This document shows positions 1 to 9,397 of a stretch of DNA of 64,000 nt, piece by piece. Every line of letters starts with the position of its first letter. Positions within the stretch are counted from its first letter, which is position 1. This DNA comes from Roseomonas sp. GC11. GTDB lineage: Bacteria; Pseudomonadota; Alphaproteobacteria; Acetobacterales; Acetobacteraceae. The notes under the pieces are model-generated. The model saw only the letters and a list, made by a program, of their open reading frames with translations. It was not told the DNA's origin and did not search any database. Where the stretch lies: the NCBI RefSeq assembly GCF_024437745.1, contig NZ_JANFNY010000007.1, positions 24,321 through 88,320 of the forward strand, written 5' to 3'. The position numbers were made by a program, and so were the translations under genes.

Positions 1-27
1 CATTCCGCCCAGGGATTGGGCTGGGGT

Positions 28-103
28 GTGAAAAAATGCACTCAAAAAAGTCTTTTTGGTTTTTCACTGTGCATTTCTGAACGCATCTTCCCGCAAATGC
101 ACA
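28..103 (+). promoter_or_regulatory. Leader with two mutually exclusive hairpins
   Basis: The 8-mer AAATGCAC occurs at 34-41 and again at 95-102. Its complement GTGCATTT lies between them at 69-76, so only one pairing can form at a time. The first loop holds A and T runs (45-57) resembling an A/T-rich element seen three more times in the window. The leader precedes the start at 196 and its strong AGGAGG at 181-186. An attenuator-like role is inference. Confidence 0.3.
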
Positions 104-195
104 TTAATGGTGCTGCTTCTCGCCGGGAAGGGCTGCCTAGGATCGCCCGGCGGCCCAGCAGGGTCCGCCTTGATCCTGACAGGAGGTTTCCGGCG

Positions 196-1245
196 ATGTG
201 CGATCGCTTCGGCTGTGACCTTGTCCTGCACAAGCCCCGCCTGGCCCGGCGCGGCTTCCTGGCCACCGCGGCGGCCACCACCCTGACCATGGCCCTCGGG
301 CCCGCGCAACAGGCCTTGGCCCAGGGCGGCGCCATGATCTCCAGCCGGGGCACCGGCTTCTGCAACCTCAACCTCTTCCTCGCCCATGCCATGCAGTTCT
401 CGCGGCAGGACGGCGTGGCGCTGGAGTTCGTCAACGCACCCACCTTCGCCGAGCAGGTCACCTTCCTCGGCATGGGCCAGTCCAATATCGGCGTGCTGCC
501 CTATACCAGCGCGCTCTCCCTCATCGATGGTGGCGCGCCGATCAGGATCATTGCCGGCGGCGGCGTCGAAGGCTGCGTGCTGGTGGCGCAGAAGGGGCTG
601 GACAGCGCCGCCAAGCTGCGTGGCAAGACGCTCGGCACCTTCCAGCTCGATACGCTGGAAGTGCTGCCCTATGACTGGCTGAAGAAGAACGGCGTCTCCC
701 TGCGCGACGTGAATGTCCGCTACATGGGCTCCACGCCCGAGGCGGCCGAGGCTTTCCGCGCCGGCGCGCTGGACTGGATCGCCACCATCGAGCCCTATGG
801 CACGGCCCTGCTCAACGACGTGCCCGGCGCGGTGAAGCTCTCCGATGGCACGGATCTCTATGGCCGTGGCTATACGGATTGCGTCCTCGCCGCCCGCAGC
901 GAGGTGATCGAGCGCAACCCGCAGGGTGTGAAGGCCATCATCAAGGCGATGATGCAGGCCCAGGCGATGTTCGAGCAGCACCCCGAGGAAGCGCTGCCGA
1001 AACTGGTCGGCAGCTACTACAAGACCTCGATGGAGAATGCGCGCCTCGCCTCCAGCAAGCAGCCGAGCGTTGTCGATGCCCGCAGCCAGTCGGATTTCAT
1101 CCTGGGCCGCGTGCAGAGCCTGATCGAGATGGGCTATGCCAAGAAGGCGCCGAGCGCCTCGATCCTCGACTGGCGCCTGCTGGAACAGGTGATCGCCGAG
1201 AACAAGGCGCTGTATGACAGCCTGAAGTGGAAATCGGCCGCGTGA
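196..1245 (+). CDS. ABC transporter substrate-binding protein, NitT/TauT (NMT1/SsuA-like) family
   Basis: Periplasmic receptor that should capture a small nitrogen- or sulfur-containing solute for the permease and ATPase encoded next. The 349-residue product begins with a twin-arginine signal (RRGFLA at 18-23, hydrophobic stretch, ALAQ near 42), so export through Tat is likely. The mature part has the length and pattern of NMT1/SsuA-like proteins. The frame is open back to position 16, but I chose ATG 196 because AGGAGG at 181-186 precedes it at a good distance and it places the signal peptide at the N-terminus. The stop overlaps the probable GTG start of the permease gene, which indicates an operon. 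The substrate cannot be read from sequence; the downstream aminohydrolase hints at an N-heterocycle or a thiamine-precursor-like pyrimidine. Confidence 0.9.
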   Translation: MCDRFGCDLVLHKPRLARRGFLATAAATTLTMALGPAQQALAQGGAMISSRGTGFCNLNLFLAHAMQFSRQDGVALEFVNAPTFAEQVTFLGMGQSNIGVLPYTSALSLIDGGAPIRIIAGGGVEGCVLVAQKGLDSAAKLRGKTLGTFQLDTLEVLPYDWLKKNGVSLRDVNVRYMGSTPEAAEAFRAGALDWIATIEPYGTALLNDVPGAVKLSDGTDLYGRGYTDCVLAARSEVIERNPQGVKAIIKAMMQAQAMFEQHPEEALPKLVGSYYKTSMENARLASSKQPSVVDARSQSDFILGRVQSLIEMGYAKKAPSASILDWRLLEQVIAENKALYDSLKWKSAA

Positions 1246-2147
1246 GCGGGGGGCTCGCCCGGAGCATGGCGCCGCCCGCGCCCCTGCTCCCCGGCCGGCG
1301 CCTCGCCCTGCTACGGGGCTGGGGTGTCCGGCTTGGCTGGTCGTTGCTCTCGGTCGGGCTGTTCGCCCTGCTCTGGGAATTCCTCTGGCTGATCGGCTGG
1401 GCGGACCAGAAGCTCCTGCCGCCGCCGCATATCTTCCTGGGCAATGTCGCGGAGCAGGCGCGCAACTTCAACACCGCGCAGCGCTGGCAGATCGGCAATG
1501 GCGGCAGCGGGCCAACGCCGTGGGAGGCGGTGGGGATCACCATCCTCTCCTCCACCGCCCGCGTCTTCGCCGGGCTGCTGCTGGCCGGCGCGGCCAGCAT
1601 CCTCGTCGGTGTCGGCATCCGCTATTCGCGCTGGGCGGAGCGGCTGGTCCTGCCGACGGTGACGCTGCTTGCTCCTGTCTCGCCCATCGCCTGGCTGCCG
1701 GTCGCCATCTTTCTCTTCGGCATCGGCAACGGGCCGGCGGTGTTCATGGTGTTCATTGCGCTGTTTTTCACCATGACCATTTCCACCATCGCCCAGATCG
1801 ACGCGGTGGACAGGAATTTCATCAACGTCGCGCGCACGATGGGGGCGACGAAGCGGCAGATCTATACCCGCGTTGTCATCCCCGCCATCCTGCCCGGCCT
1901 GCTGGTGGTGCTGCGGCTCAACCTCTTCGGGGCCTGGATGGTGGTGCTGGTGGCGGAGGCAACGGGCGTGGGCTACGGGCTCGGCCAGGTGATCATGCTG
2001 GCGCGCAATACCTTCAACCCCTCGCTCGTCTTCTTCACCATCGCGCTGATCGGCCTGCTGGGCTTCGGCTTCGACTGGCTGCTGCGCCAGCTCCAGGCCC
2101 GCCTCCTCTACTGGATTCCCGAGACGAAGGTGATCGCCGGTGTCTGA
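1242..2147 (+). CDS. ABC transporter permease, NitT/TauT family
   Basis: Inner-membrane subunit of the transporter begun at 196. The product, about 301 residues, has several hydrophobic segments and a typical EAA loop (MGATKRQIYTRVVIPAILPG, roughly residues 195-214) that would dock on the ATPase. Start choice is uncertain: GTG 1242 overlaps the preceding TGA, while GTG 1227 and ATG 1266 are in-frame alternatives. Its end overlaps the GTG start of the ATPase gene at 2140, so the three transporter genes look translationally coupled. Confidence 0.88.
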   Translation: MSGGLARSMAPPAPLLPGRRLALLRGWGVRLGWSLLSVGLFALLWEFLWLIGWADQKLLPPPHIFLGNVAEQARNFNTAQRWQIGNGGSGPTPWEAVGITILSSTARVFAGLLLAGAASILVGVGIRYSRWAERLVLPTVTLLAPVSPIAWLPVAIFLFGIGNGPAVFMVFIALFFTMTISTIAQIDAVDRNFINVARTMGATKRQIYTRVVIPAILPGLLVVLRLNLFGAWMVVLVAEATGVGYGLGQVIMLARNTFNPSLVFFTIALIGLLGFGFDWLLRQLQARLLYWIPETKVIAGV

Positions 2148-2937
2148 CCCCGCCATCCTCTGCCAGGGCCTCGGCAAGACCTGGAATGCCGGCACGGCGC
2201 GCGCGCATGAGGCGCTGCGCAACATCGACCTTGCCGTGCGCCCTGGCGAATTCGTGGTGCTACTTGGCCCCTCGGGCTGCGGCAAATCCTCGCTGCTCTA
2301 CCTCATCGCCGGGCTGGAGCAGCACAATGCCGGCACGCTGCGGGCCTTTGGTGAGGCCGTCACCGGCCCTTCGCCGGATCGCAGCCTGATTTTTCAGCAG
2401 ACCTCGCTCTTTCCCTGGCTGACGGTCTGGCAGAATGTCACCTTCGGCCTTTCCCTGCGTGGCGATGGCGCGGCGCAGCGCCGTGCCGTGGCGCGGGAAG
2501 CGCTCTCCCGCGTCGGCCTCGCCGATGCCATGGACAAGCGGCCCGACGAGCTTTCGGGCGGCATGCGCCAGCGTGTCGCCGTGGCGCGGGCGCTGGCCAT
2601 GCGGCCGCGCGTGCTGTTGATGGACGAACCCTTCGCCGCGCTCGACGTGCAGACCCGCGCCAAGATGCAGGATTTCCTCCTCGATGTCTGGCACAGCTCG
2701 GGCGCCTCGGTCCTCTTCGTCACCCACGGCATTGACGAGGCCGTGGCGCTGGCGGACCGCATTGTCGTCTTCACCGCACGGCCTGGCCGCATCAAGGCCA
2801 TCGTGCCGGTCGATCTGCCCCGCCCGCGCGACATGTTCTCGCGTGCGGCGGAGGCTCTCCGCCAGCAGCTGAGCGGGCTGCTGCGCGACGAGGTGGATCG
2901 CGCCTTCGCTGAACAGGAAGCGCTCGCCTCCGCCTGA
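2140..2937 (+). CDS. ABC transporter ATP-binding protein, NitT/TauT family
   Basis: Energises the transporter at 196-2147. The 265-residue protein carries the full nucleotide-binding set: Walker A GPSGCGKSS at about 43-51, Q-loop glutamine 86, signature LSGGMRQR at 138-145, Walker B LLMDE at 159-163 and switch histidine 196. The order and length match SsuB/TauB/NrtD-type ATPases. It starts with GTG and overlaps the permease gene by 8 bases. The aminohydrolase gene follows after 31 bases with its own ribosome-binding site. Confidence 0.93.
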   Translation: MSDPAILCQGLGKTWNAGTARAHEALRNIDLAVRPGEFVVLLGPSGCGKSSLLYLIAGLEQHNAGTLRAFGEAVTGPSPDRSLIFQQTSLFPWLTVWQNVTFGLSLRGDGAAQRRAVAREALSRVGLADAMDKRPDELSGGMRQRVAVARALAMRPRVLLMDEPFAALDVQTRAKMQDFLLDVWHSSGASVLFVTHGIDEAVALADRIVVFTARPGRIKAIVPVDLPRPRDMFSRAAEALRQQLSGLLRDEVDRAFAEQEALASA

Positions 2938-2968
2938 CCCCCTCCGGATACGATAAGGAAGATCAGCC

Positions 2969-4507
2969 ATGACCGCGACGATGGTGCGCGCGCGCCACCT
3001 CATCACCCGGACGCTCGATCGCCACACGCATGAGCAGATCGACGATGCCGCGCTGGTCCAGGAAGATGGCGTCATCACCGCCATCGGTGCCTTCGAGGAT
3101 CTCCGCCGCCGCTACCCGGATATGGCGGTGCTCGGCGATGGCGGGCAGGTGGTGCTGCCGGGCTTCGTCAACAGCCACCATCATGTCGGGCTGACGCCGG
3201 TGCAGCTTGGCAGCCCGGACATGCCGCTGGAACTGTGGTTCATCACCCGCCTCGTCTGCCGCAACGTCAACCTGCGCCTCGATACGCTCTATTCGGCCTT
3301 CGAGATGCTGGCCTCGGGCGTGACCACGGTGCAGCATATCCATGGCTGGATTCCGGGTGGCCTCCAGGATGTCGAGAACGCCGCGAATGCGGTGATCGGC
3401 GCCTATGAGGAAATCGGCATGCGTGTTTCCTATTCCTTCGCGCTGCGCGACCAGAACCGCCTTGTCTATCAGGCCGATCAGGATTTCGTCGCCAGCCTGC
3501 CGGAGCCGCTGCGCGAGCCGATGGCGCGGCATTTCGCGCGCTTCCACATGAGCCTCGATGACAATTTCGACCTCTTCCGGCATCTGCGGAGCCGGCATCT
3601 GGGGAAGGAGCGGGTGCGGGTCCAGCTTGCGCCGGCCAATCTCCACTGGTGTTCGGATGCCGCGCTGGCGCGCCTTGGCGAGATGAGCGCCAGCGAGAAT
3701 ATTCCCATGCACATGCATCTTCTGGAGACGGCTTTCCAGAAGGAATATGCCGCCCGCCGCGGTGGCTGCACGGCGGTGGAGTATATCGACCGCTTCGGCC
3801 TGGTGACGAAGAACCTCACCCTCGGCCATGGCGTCTGGCTCAGCGAGAAGGATATCGATCGCCTGGCCGAGGCGGGGGCCTGCGTCTGCCACAACTGCTC
3901 GTCCAATTTCCGCCTGCGCAGCGGGATCGCGCCGCTCAACCGGCTGGAGGCGCGCGGCGTCACCACGGCCATCGGGACAGATGAAGCAGGCATCAATGAC
4001 GATCGCGACATGCTGCAGGAAATGCGCATGGTGCTGCGCGCACATCGCACGCCCGGCATCGGCGATGAAGTGCCCACCATGCAGCAGGTGCTGCGCATGG
4101 CCACCGCCGGTGGTGCCCGCACCACGGCATTCGAGGGCCGCATCGGCACGCTGGAGGTGGGCCGTGCCGCTGATCTCGTCATGATCGACTGGCATCAGGT
4201 TGCCTGGCCTTTCCTCGATGACGAGATGCCGGTGCTGGATGCCGTTTTGCAGCGTGCCAAGACCGGTGGTGTGCGGGCCACCATGGTGGCGGGTGAAGTG
4301 CTCTACCAGGAAGGCCGCTTCACCCGCCTGGACCAGGATGCCGTGCTGAAGGCGCTGCACGAGGATCTCTCCAAGGCCCTGGCGGATGACGAGGTGGAGC
4401 GCCGCAAGCTCTCCAAGGCGTTGCTGCCGCATGTGCAGCGCTTCTATTCCGGCTATTTCGATCCGTCACGCCACCAGCCTTTCTACCGGCAGAGTTCGCT
4501 GGTGTAG
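2969..4507 (+). CDS. Amidohydrolase-superfamily aminohydrolase (AtzB/TrzN or guanine-deaminase-like)
   Basis: Predicted cytosolic metal-dependent hydrolase that removes an amino or other leaving group from a heterocycle. The 512 residues show the superfamily pattern: HxH metal ligands in the SHHH motif (70-72), a third metal region HMHLLET near 248-254, LGHG near 287 and the catalytic or metal aspartate in GTDEAGINDD (D338). The ATG is preceded by AAGGAAG at 2955-2961. It is the last gene of the ABC operon at 196-2937, so import followed by hydrolytic deamination of the imported compound is the simplest reading. Triazine, guanine-like or pyrimidine substrates are all possible. Confidence 0.88.
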   Translation: MTATMVRARHLITRTLDRHTHEQIDDAALVQEDGVITAIGAFEDLRRRYPDMAVLGDGGQVVLPGFVNSHHHVGLTPVQLGSPDMPLELWFITRLVCRNVNLRLDTLYSAFEMLASGVTTVQHIHGWIPGGLQDVENAANAVIGAYEEIGMRVSYSFALRDQNRLVYQADQDFVASLPEPLREPMARHFARFHMSLDDNFDLFRHLRSRHLGKERVRVQLAPANLHWCSDAALARLGEMSASENIPMHMHLLETAFQKEYAARRGGCTAVEYIDRFGLVTKNLTLGHGVWLSEKDIDRLAEAGACVCHNCSSNFRLRSGIAPLNRLEARGVTTAIGTDEAGINDDRDMLQEMRMVLRAHRTPGIGDEVPTMQQVLRMATAGGARTTAFEGRIGTLEVGRAADLVMIDWHQVAWPFLDDEMPVLDAVLQRAKTGGVRATMVAGEVLYQEGRFTRLDQDAVLKALHEDLSKALADDEVERRKLSKALLPHVQRFYSGYFDPSRHQPFYRQSSLV

Positions 4508-4948
4508 GGGCTGAGGGGTCTGCCGATCCTTTTTCCCGGTTGCATATGCGGAATACCGGGTCGCCGTGCATCGAAGGAAGCAGGTGGCCTGTTGCCGTGT
4601 TCAAGGGCCTGATTGCCGGGCGGCCCTTGCCGGGAATGCCGCCCTTTCCGAAAGCGGGCCGCCTGTCGTGCGGGCGGGTGTCTCCAGCCCGCCTGACCTC
4701 TTTGTCACGGGGGTGTCCAGCACCCTGAAGATGCCGGAATCTTCGCGGTATGCAGGCTGTCCGGCACGCCAATCCGCGTCTTTGGGTGAAGAAGCATGAC
4801 CCGGCAACCAGGACAGGGAGTGGCAGCCAACAGGCCATAAAACAAAAAATATACGTGCAACATTGTATTTCACATAAATTCATATGATATAGACGGTGCC
4901 TGCCGGTGCCACTCCTGTGGCGCCGGCTTCACCATCAAGGCTGGCGTG
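4508..4948 (+). promoter_or_regulatory. 441-bp intergenic region with probable promoter
   Basis: No credible gene. The left part is G+C rich and holds short hairpins (CCCGGT/ACCGGG at 4535-4560; GGGTG/CACCC at 4711-4725) that could end the preceding operon. The right part, 4845-4895, turns sharply A/T rich. There TTGTAT (4863-4868) and GATATA (4886-4891), 17 bases apart, make a plausible sigma-70-type promoter for the binding protein at 4949. Confidence 0.3.
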
Positions 4949-6529
4949 ATGCAAAGAAGAAGCTTCCTGGGTGCTGCTGGCGCCGCTGTCCTGGCGCCGC
5001 TTGCGAGGCCCGCGCGCGCGGCGCAGGGCACGGTGCTGCGCTTCGTCCCGCAATCCAACCTCAGCTCGATCGACCCTGTCTGGACCACGGCGAATGTCAG
5101 CCGCAACCACGGCTATCTCGTCTATGACACACTGTATGGCTCCGACCGTGCCTATGCCCCTCAGCCGCAGCTGGCCGCGGGCCATCTGGTGGAGGAGGAC
5201 GGGCGGCGCTGGGTTATCACGCTGCGTGAGGGCATCCGCTTCCATGATGGCGAGCCGATCCGCGCGCGCGATGCGGTGGCCAGCATCCGGCGCTGGGGGC
5301 GCCGCAATGCCTTCGGGCAGAAACTCCTGGCGGCGACCGAGGAACTGAGCGCCCTGGATGATCGCCGCCTGCAATTCCGCCTGCGCAAACCCTTTCCCCT
5401 GCTGGCGCATGCCCTGGCCTTTGCCGGACAGCCCGCTTTCATCATGCCTGAGCGCGTGGCCGAGACCGATCCCTTCCGGCAGATCCAGGATGCCACCGGA
5501 TCCGGCCCCTATCGATTCCTGGCTGATGAATACAACAGCGGGTCGCTCGCTGCCTATGCGCGTTTCGACGGCTACCGCCCCATCACGGCGGGGACACCGA
5601 GCCTGACGGCGGGTCCGAAGGTCGCGCATTTTGACCGCATCGAATGGCGCATCATCAACGATGGCGGGACCGCCTCGGCCGCGTTGCAGTCGGGCGAAAT
5701 CGACTGGTTCGAGATGCCGGAATACGAATTGCTCGAACTCTTCGCGCGCGATCGCAACCTGTCAGTGGAGGTCCTGGATACGGGTGGCAATAACGGCTTC
5801 CTCCGCCTCAACCACCTGCACCCGCCCTTCAACAACAAGGCCGTGCGTCAGGCGCTGCTGCACGCCGTCTCGCAGGCCGACTTCATGGCGGCCAATGCTG
5901 GCCCTGACCGTGCGCACTGGCGCGATGACACCGGTGTCTTCACCCCTGGCTCGCCTTCTGCCAGCCGTGCCGGCCTGGAGCCCCTGCTTACGCCGCGCAG
6001 CCTTGAGAAAGCGCGCTCCCTGCTCAAGGAAGCAGGGTATGATGGCCAGCTGACGCGCATCCTCGGCCCCACCGACATACCCGCCGCCTCGGCCTGGAGC
6101 CAGGTCGCGGCCGACCTGTTCCGCCGCCTCGGCTTCAACCTCGACTATGCGACATCGGACTGGGGCACTGTGCTGCAACGCCGGGCGAGCCAGGAAGCGG
6201 TCGAGAAGGGCGGCTGGTCGGCCATCACCTCCGGCTTTTCCAGCTTCGATTTCGCCAGCCCGGCCTCGCATCCGCTGGTGCGCGGCAACGGGTCGCAGGG
6301 CTGGTTCGGCTGGCCCGATATCCCGAAGCTGGAGGAATTGCGCGATGCGTGGTTCGAGGCGGCGGACGAGGCTTCCCGCAAGGCCATCGCGGAGGACATC
6401 CAGCGCACCGTCATCGACGAAGTCGCCTATATCCCGACCGGCACCTATTACTTCCGCACCGCGCTGCGCAGGACCTTGCGCGACCGCGTGGAGGGCCTGC
6501 CGATCTTCTGGAATATCCGCCGCGCCTGA
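4949..6529 (+). CDS. ABC transporter substrate-binding protein, DppA/OppA (SBP_bac_5) family
   Basis: Large periplasmic receptor of the dipeptide/nickel type. The 526-residue product opens with a Tat-like signal (MQRRSFLGAAGA, cleavage near PARAA, residue 24) and keeps landmark segments such as RFVPQSNLSSIDPVW after the signal, FHDGEPI, TGSGPYRF and NHLHPPFNN. It is a paralogue of the gene at 17837-19423: both share the RFVPQS...DPVWT opening and a common C-terminal FWNIRRA/FWQIRPA ending. No permease is adjacent on this strand, although a complete peptide-type transporter lies convergent downstream. ATG 4949 is preferred to the GTG one codon earlier. Ligand unknown. Confidence 0.92.
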   Translation: MQRRSFLGAAGAAVLAPLARPARAAQGTVLRFVPQSNLSSIDPVWTTANVSRNHGYLVYDTLYGSDRAYAPQPQLAAGHLVEEDGRRWVITLREGIRFHDGEPIRARDAVASIRRWGRRNAFGQKLLAATEELSALDDRRLQFRLRKPFPLLAHALAFAGQPAFIMPERVAETDPFRQIQDATGSGPYRFLADEYNSGSLAAYARFDGYRPITAGTPSLTAGPKVAHFDRIEWRIINDGGTASAALQSGEIDWFEMPEYELLELFARDRNLSVEVLDTGGNNGFLRLNHLHPPFNNKAVRQALLHAVSQADFMAANAGPDRAHWRDDTGVFTPGSPSASRAGLEPLLTPRSLEKARSLLKEAGYDGQLTRILGPTDIPAASAWSQVAADLFRRLGFNLDYATSDWGTVLQRRASQEAVEKGGWSAITSGFSSFDFASPASHPLVRGNGSQGWFGWPDIPKLEELRDAWFEAADEASRKAIAEDIQRTVIDEVAYIPTGTYYFRTALRRTLRDRVEGLPIFWNIRRA

Positions 6530-6540
6530 TGGCGGGGTCC

Positions 6541-6593
6541 GGGGTAGCCCTGCTACCCCGGCGGGAGGGTCCGGGAGGGCGGAGCCCTCCCGG
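6541..6593. terminator. Tandem-hairpin terminator (repeat family, copy 1)
   Basis: Two hairpins with 3-base loops: GGGGTAGC/GCTACCCC (6541-6559) and CCGGGAGGGC/GCCCTCCCGG (6571-6593). The element sits between convergent genes and ends both. It has the same architecture as copies at 47758, 59252 and 60370. Confidence 0.7.
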
Positions 6594-6604
6594 AACATCG
6601 ACGC

Positions 6605-7555
6605 TCATGCGAGATGGCAGGCCACGGTGTGCTCCGGCCCGGCCAACCGTAAAGCCGGCACATCCTCCCGGCAGCGCGGCAGGGCGAGCGGGCATCGCGG
6701 ATGAAAGCGGCAGCCCGATGGCGGGTCGATCGGGCTCGGCAATTCTCCTGTCAACGGCAGGGGAGGGCGTGCCCGCGCCTCGGCCGGGTCGGCCACCGGT
6801 GTCGCCGCCATCAGGGCGCGGGTATAGGGATGGCGCGGCTGCCGCCACAGCGCATCGCGCGGGGCCTGCTCCACCACCTGCCCCAGATACATCACCGCCA
6901 CGCGGTCCGCGACGTGACGCACCACGGCGAGGTCGTGCGAGATGAACAGCGCCGCCAGCCCGAATTCGCCGCGCAGCCGCAGCAGCAGATTCAGCACCTG
7001 TGCCCGCACCGAGACATCGAGCGCGGAGACGGCTTCGTCGCAGAGCAGCAGGCGCGGCTCCAGCGCCAGGGCGCGGGCGATGCCGACACGCTGCCGCTGT
7101 CCCCCCGACAGTTCATGTGGAAAGCGCGCGGCGATATCCCCCCGGAGCCCGACATGGGCCAGCAGCTGCGCGACGCGGGCGCGGCGCTCGGCACGGCCAC
7201 CGCGCCGGTGCACCAGCAGCGGCTGCTCCAGGATGCGCCCGATGGTCTCGCGCGGGTTCAGGGCGGAGAGCGGGTCCTGGAACACCATCTGCATGCGCGC
7301 GCGGTAGCGGGCGAGATCCCCGCGCCCTGCCTTCGCGAGGTCGGTGCCCTCGAACAGAATGGCGCCCGAGTCCGGCGGCAGCAGCCGCATGGCCAGCCGC
7401 GCCAGGGTGGATTTGCCGCAGCCGCTTTCACCGACAAGGCCGAGGGTTTCCCCCGCCCGCACCGTCAGGCTGACATCATCCACCGCGCGGACGCGGCCGG
7501 CCGGTGTGTCGAAATGCCGTACCACGCTGCGGAGTTCCAAGATCGGTGTGCTCAT
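6605..7555 (-). CDS. Oligopeptide-type ABC transporter ATP-binding protein (DppF-like)
   Basis: Second ATPase of the transporter encoded at 6605-12077. The 316 residues contain Walker A GESGCGKST (42-50), LSGGQ at 149-153, Walker B LLLCDE near 169-174 and a C-terminal cysteine-rich oligopeptide-transporter extension (GCRFHPRCPLALPRC). Two mild oddities are cysteine inside Walker B and DEA where most relatives have DEP. The frame extends upstream to 7651, but ATG 7555 overlaps the stop of the partner ATPase (ATGA) and starts the homology exactly. Confidence 0.92.
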   Translation of the reverse strand: MSTPILELRSVVRHFDTPAGRVRAVDDVSLTVRAGETLGLVGESGCGKSTLARLAMRLLPPDSGAILFEGTDLAKAGRGDLARYRARMQMVFQDPLSALNPRETIGRILEQPLLVHRRGGRAERRARVAQLLAHVGLRGDIAARFPHELSGGQRQRVGIARALALEPRLLLCDEAVSALDVSVRAQVLNLLLRLRGEFGLAALFISHDLAVVRHVADRVAVMYLGQVVEQAPRDALWRQPRHPYTRALMAATPVADPAEARARPPLPLTGELPSPIDPPSGCRFHPRCPLALPRCREDVPALRLAGPEHTVACHLA

Positions 7556-8589
7556 GCGGCGTGCCGCCCCGTCCCGGCCGGGAGCGGATGGAAGCAGGCG
7601 GCGCCCTGGTGGGGCGCGCCTTCCCGCCAGGGCGGCGGCGTGGCGTGGCAACGCGCGTCGGCGCGCGGGCAGCGCGGGGCGAAGGCGCAGCCCGCCGGCA
7701 GGTCGTGGAGGGCCGGCACCAGCCCCGGAATTTCCGGCAAGGCGCTGCCGGGCGGCAAGGCTTCCAGCCGCACCGCATCGAGCAGGCCGCGCGTATAGGG
7801 ATGCAGCGGCGCGGCGAAGATGCGCTCCACCGGCCCCTGCTCGACCACCCGCCCGGCATAGAGCACCACCACCCGGTCCGCCACGCCGGCGACCACGCCG
7901 AGGTCATGGGTGATCAGCAGCAGCGCCATGCCGAGGCGCCGGCGCAGATCCTCCAGCAGCGCCATGATCTGCGCCTGGGTGGTGACGTCGAGCGCGGTGG
8001 TCGGCTCGTCGGCGATCAGCAGTTCCGGCTCGCAGGCCAGCGCCATGGCGATCATCGCCCGCTGTCGCTGGCCGCCGGAGAGCTGGTGCGGATAGTCGCG
8101 CGCGCGCAGCTCCGGCGCGGGGATCTGCACCAGCGCCAGCAGCTCCACCGCGCGCGCCCAGGCGGCGCGGCGGCTGAGCGGGCGATGCAGGCGGATCGCC
8201 TCGGCGATCTGCGCGCCGATCCGCTGCACGGGGTTGAGGGCGGAGAGCGGTTCCTGGAAGACCATGCCGATGCGCCCGCCGCGGATGGCGCGCAGCGCGG
8301 CGGGCGGCAGGGCGAGCAGGTCCACCCCATCGAACAGCGCGCGCCCGCCGGTGATGCGGCCCCCCGCCGCCTCGACCAGCCGCAGCAGCGAGGCGGCGGT
8401 GACGGATTTTCCGCTGCCGCTCTCGCCCACCAGCGCCAGCGTCTCGCCGCGCGCCAGGGTGAAGCTGACATCGCGCAGCACGGGCAGCGGCCCCGCATGG
8501 GTGGTGAAGGTGGTGCACAGGCCAGAGACCTGGAGCAGGGGCGGGGCAGGCCCCTCAGCGACGGCGGAGATGCGGGTTGAGGCAGTCAT
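7552..8589 (-). CDS. Oligopeptide-type ABC transporter ATP-binding protein (DppD-like)
   Basis: First ATPase of the same transporter. The 345-residue product has Walker A GESGSGKS (55-62), Q-loop [10 protein letters not shown], signature [15 protein letters not shown], Walker [13 protein letters not shown], switch ITHD and the C-terminal cysteine motif [15 protein letters not shown]. It overlaps the upstream permease gene by about 35 bases and the downstream ATPase gene by 4, indicating tight translational coupling. No internal ATG offers a better start. Confidence 0.93.
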   Translation of the reverse strand: MTASTRISAVAEGPAPPLLQVSGLCTTFTTHAGPLPVLRDVSFTLARGETLALVGESGSGKSVTAASLLRLVEAAGGRITGGRALFDGVDLLALPPAALRAIRGGRIGMVFQEPLSALNPVQRIGAQIAEAIRLHRPLSRRAAWARAVELLALVQIPAPELRARDYPHQLSGGQRQRAMIAMALACEPELLIADEPTTALDVTTQAQIMALLEDLRRRLGMALLLITHDLGVVAGVADRVVVLYAGRVVEQGPVERIFAAPLHPYTRGLLDAVRLEALPPGSALPEIPGLVPALHDLPAGCAFAPRCPRADARCHATPPPWREGAPHQGAACFHPLPAGTGRHAA

Positions 8590-9397
8590 TCAGCCCCTCG
8601 GCAAGAAGATTGAAGGCCAGCACGGTGACGACGAGGGCAAGGCCGGGCAGGCCGCAGATGTACCAGGCCTCCACCAGCTGCTCCCGCCCGCTGCCGATCA
8701 TGGTGCCCCAGCTCATCACATTGGGGTCGCCGAGGCCGAGGAAGGCGAGCGCGGCCTCGGTCTGGATGGCATGGGCGATGGTCAGGCTGGAGATGGCCAC
8801 CACCGGCGGCAGGGCATTGGGCAGGATCTGCGTGCAGAGCAGCCGCGCCGTGCCCATGCCGAAGGTTTCCGCCGCCAGCACGAAATCACGCCCGCGCAGG
8901 GCGAGCACCTGCGCCCGCACCAGCCGCGCCGTGGCCGGCCAGGAGACGAGGCCGATGGCGAGCACCGCCGTGGCCACGGAAGGGCGGAACACCGCCACCA
9001 GCACAACGGCGAGGACGAAGGTCGGCACCGTCTGGAACAGTTCCGTGACGCGCATCAGCGCGGCATCAGCGCGCCCGCCATGGAAGCCCCCCAGGGCGCC
9101 GACCAGGATGCCCAGCCCGGCGGCGATCAGCGTGCTGACGAAGCCGACCAGCAGCGAGACGCGCGCGCCCGAGACGAGGCCGGTGAGCATGTCGCGCCCC
9201 ATCACATCGGAGCCGAGCGGGTTGGCGGCCTCCTCCGCCGGCCAGAGCATGGGGGGCGCCGCCATTTCCCAGGGATCGCCGGGCCAGAGCCAGGGGCCGA
9301 ACAGCGCCAGCAGCAGCACGGCGAGCAGCAGCAGCAGGCCGGGCCCGCCCTGGCGGTGCGCCAGCAGCCGCCGCGCGAGGCCGGGGGCGGCGCTCAT
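8555..9397 (-). CDS. Oligopeptide-type ABC transporter permease (DppC-like)
   Basis: One of two inner-membrane permeases. The 280 residues include a first membrane segment (LLLLLAVLLLALFGPWLW), the DppC-type segment NPLGSDVMGRDMLTGLVSGAR, and a later EAA loop (ETFGMGTARLLCTQILPNALPP). It overlaps the DppB-like gene by 4 bases (start at 9397). The periplasmic loop between the first two membrane segments is short, as in DppC rather than OppC. Confidence 0.93.
   Translation of the reverse strand: MSAAPGLARRLLAHRQGGPGLLLLLAVLLLALFGPWLWPGDPWEMAAPPMLWPAEEAANPLGSDVMGRDMLTGLVSGARVSLLVGFVSTLIAAGLGILVGALGGFHGGRADAALMRVTELFQTVPTFVLAVVLVAVFRPSVATAVLAIGLVSWPATARLVRAQVLALRGRDFVLAAETFGMGTARLLCTQILPNALPPVVAISSLTIAHAIQTEAALAFLGLGDPNVMSWGTMIGSGREQLVEAWYICGLPGLALVVTVLAFNLLAEGLNDCLNPHLRRR

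Noticed and set aside
4535..4560. CCCGGT/ACCGGG hairpin as a terminator for the first operon
   Set aside because: Six-bp stem with a 14-base loop and no U-tract; too weak to call by itself.
4566..4799. 77-residue frame in the gap before the binding-protein gene
   Set aside because: No ribosome site, no homology pattern, and it runs through hairpin-rich DNA.
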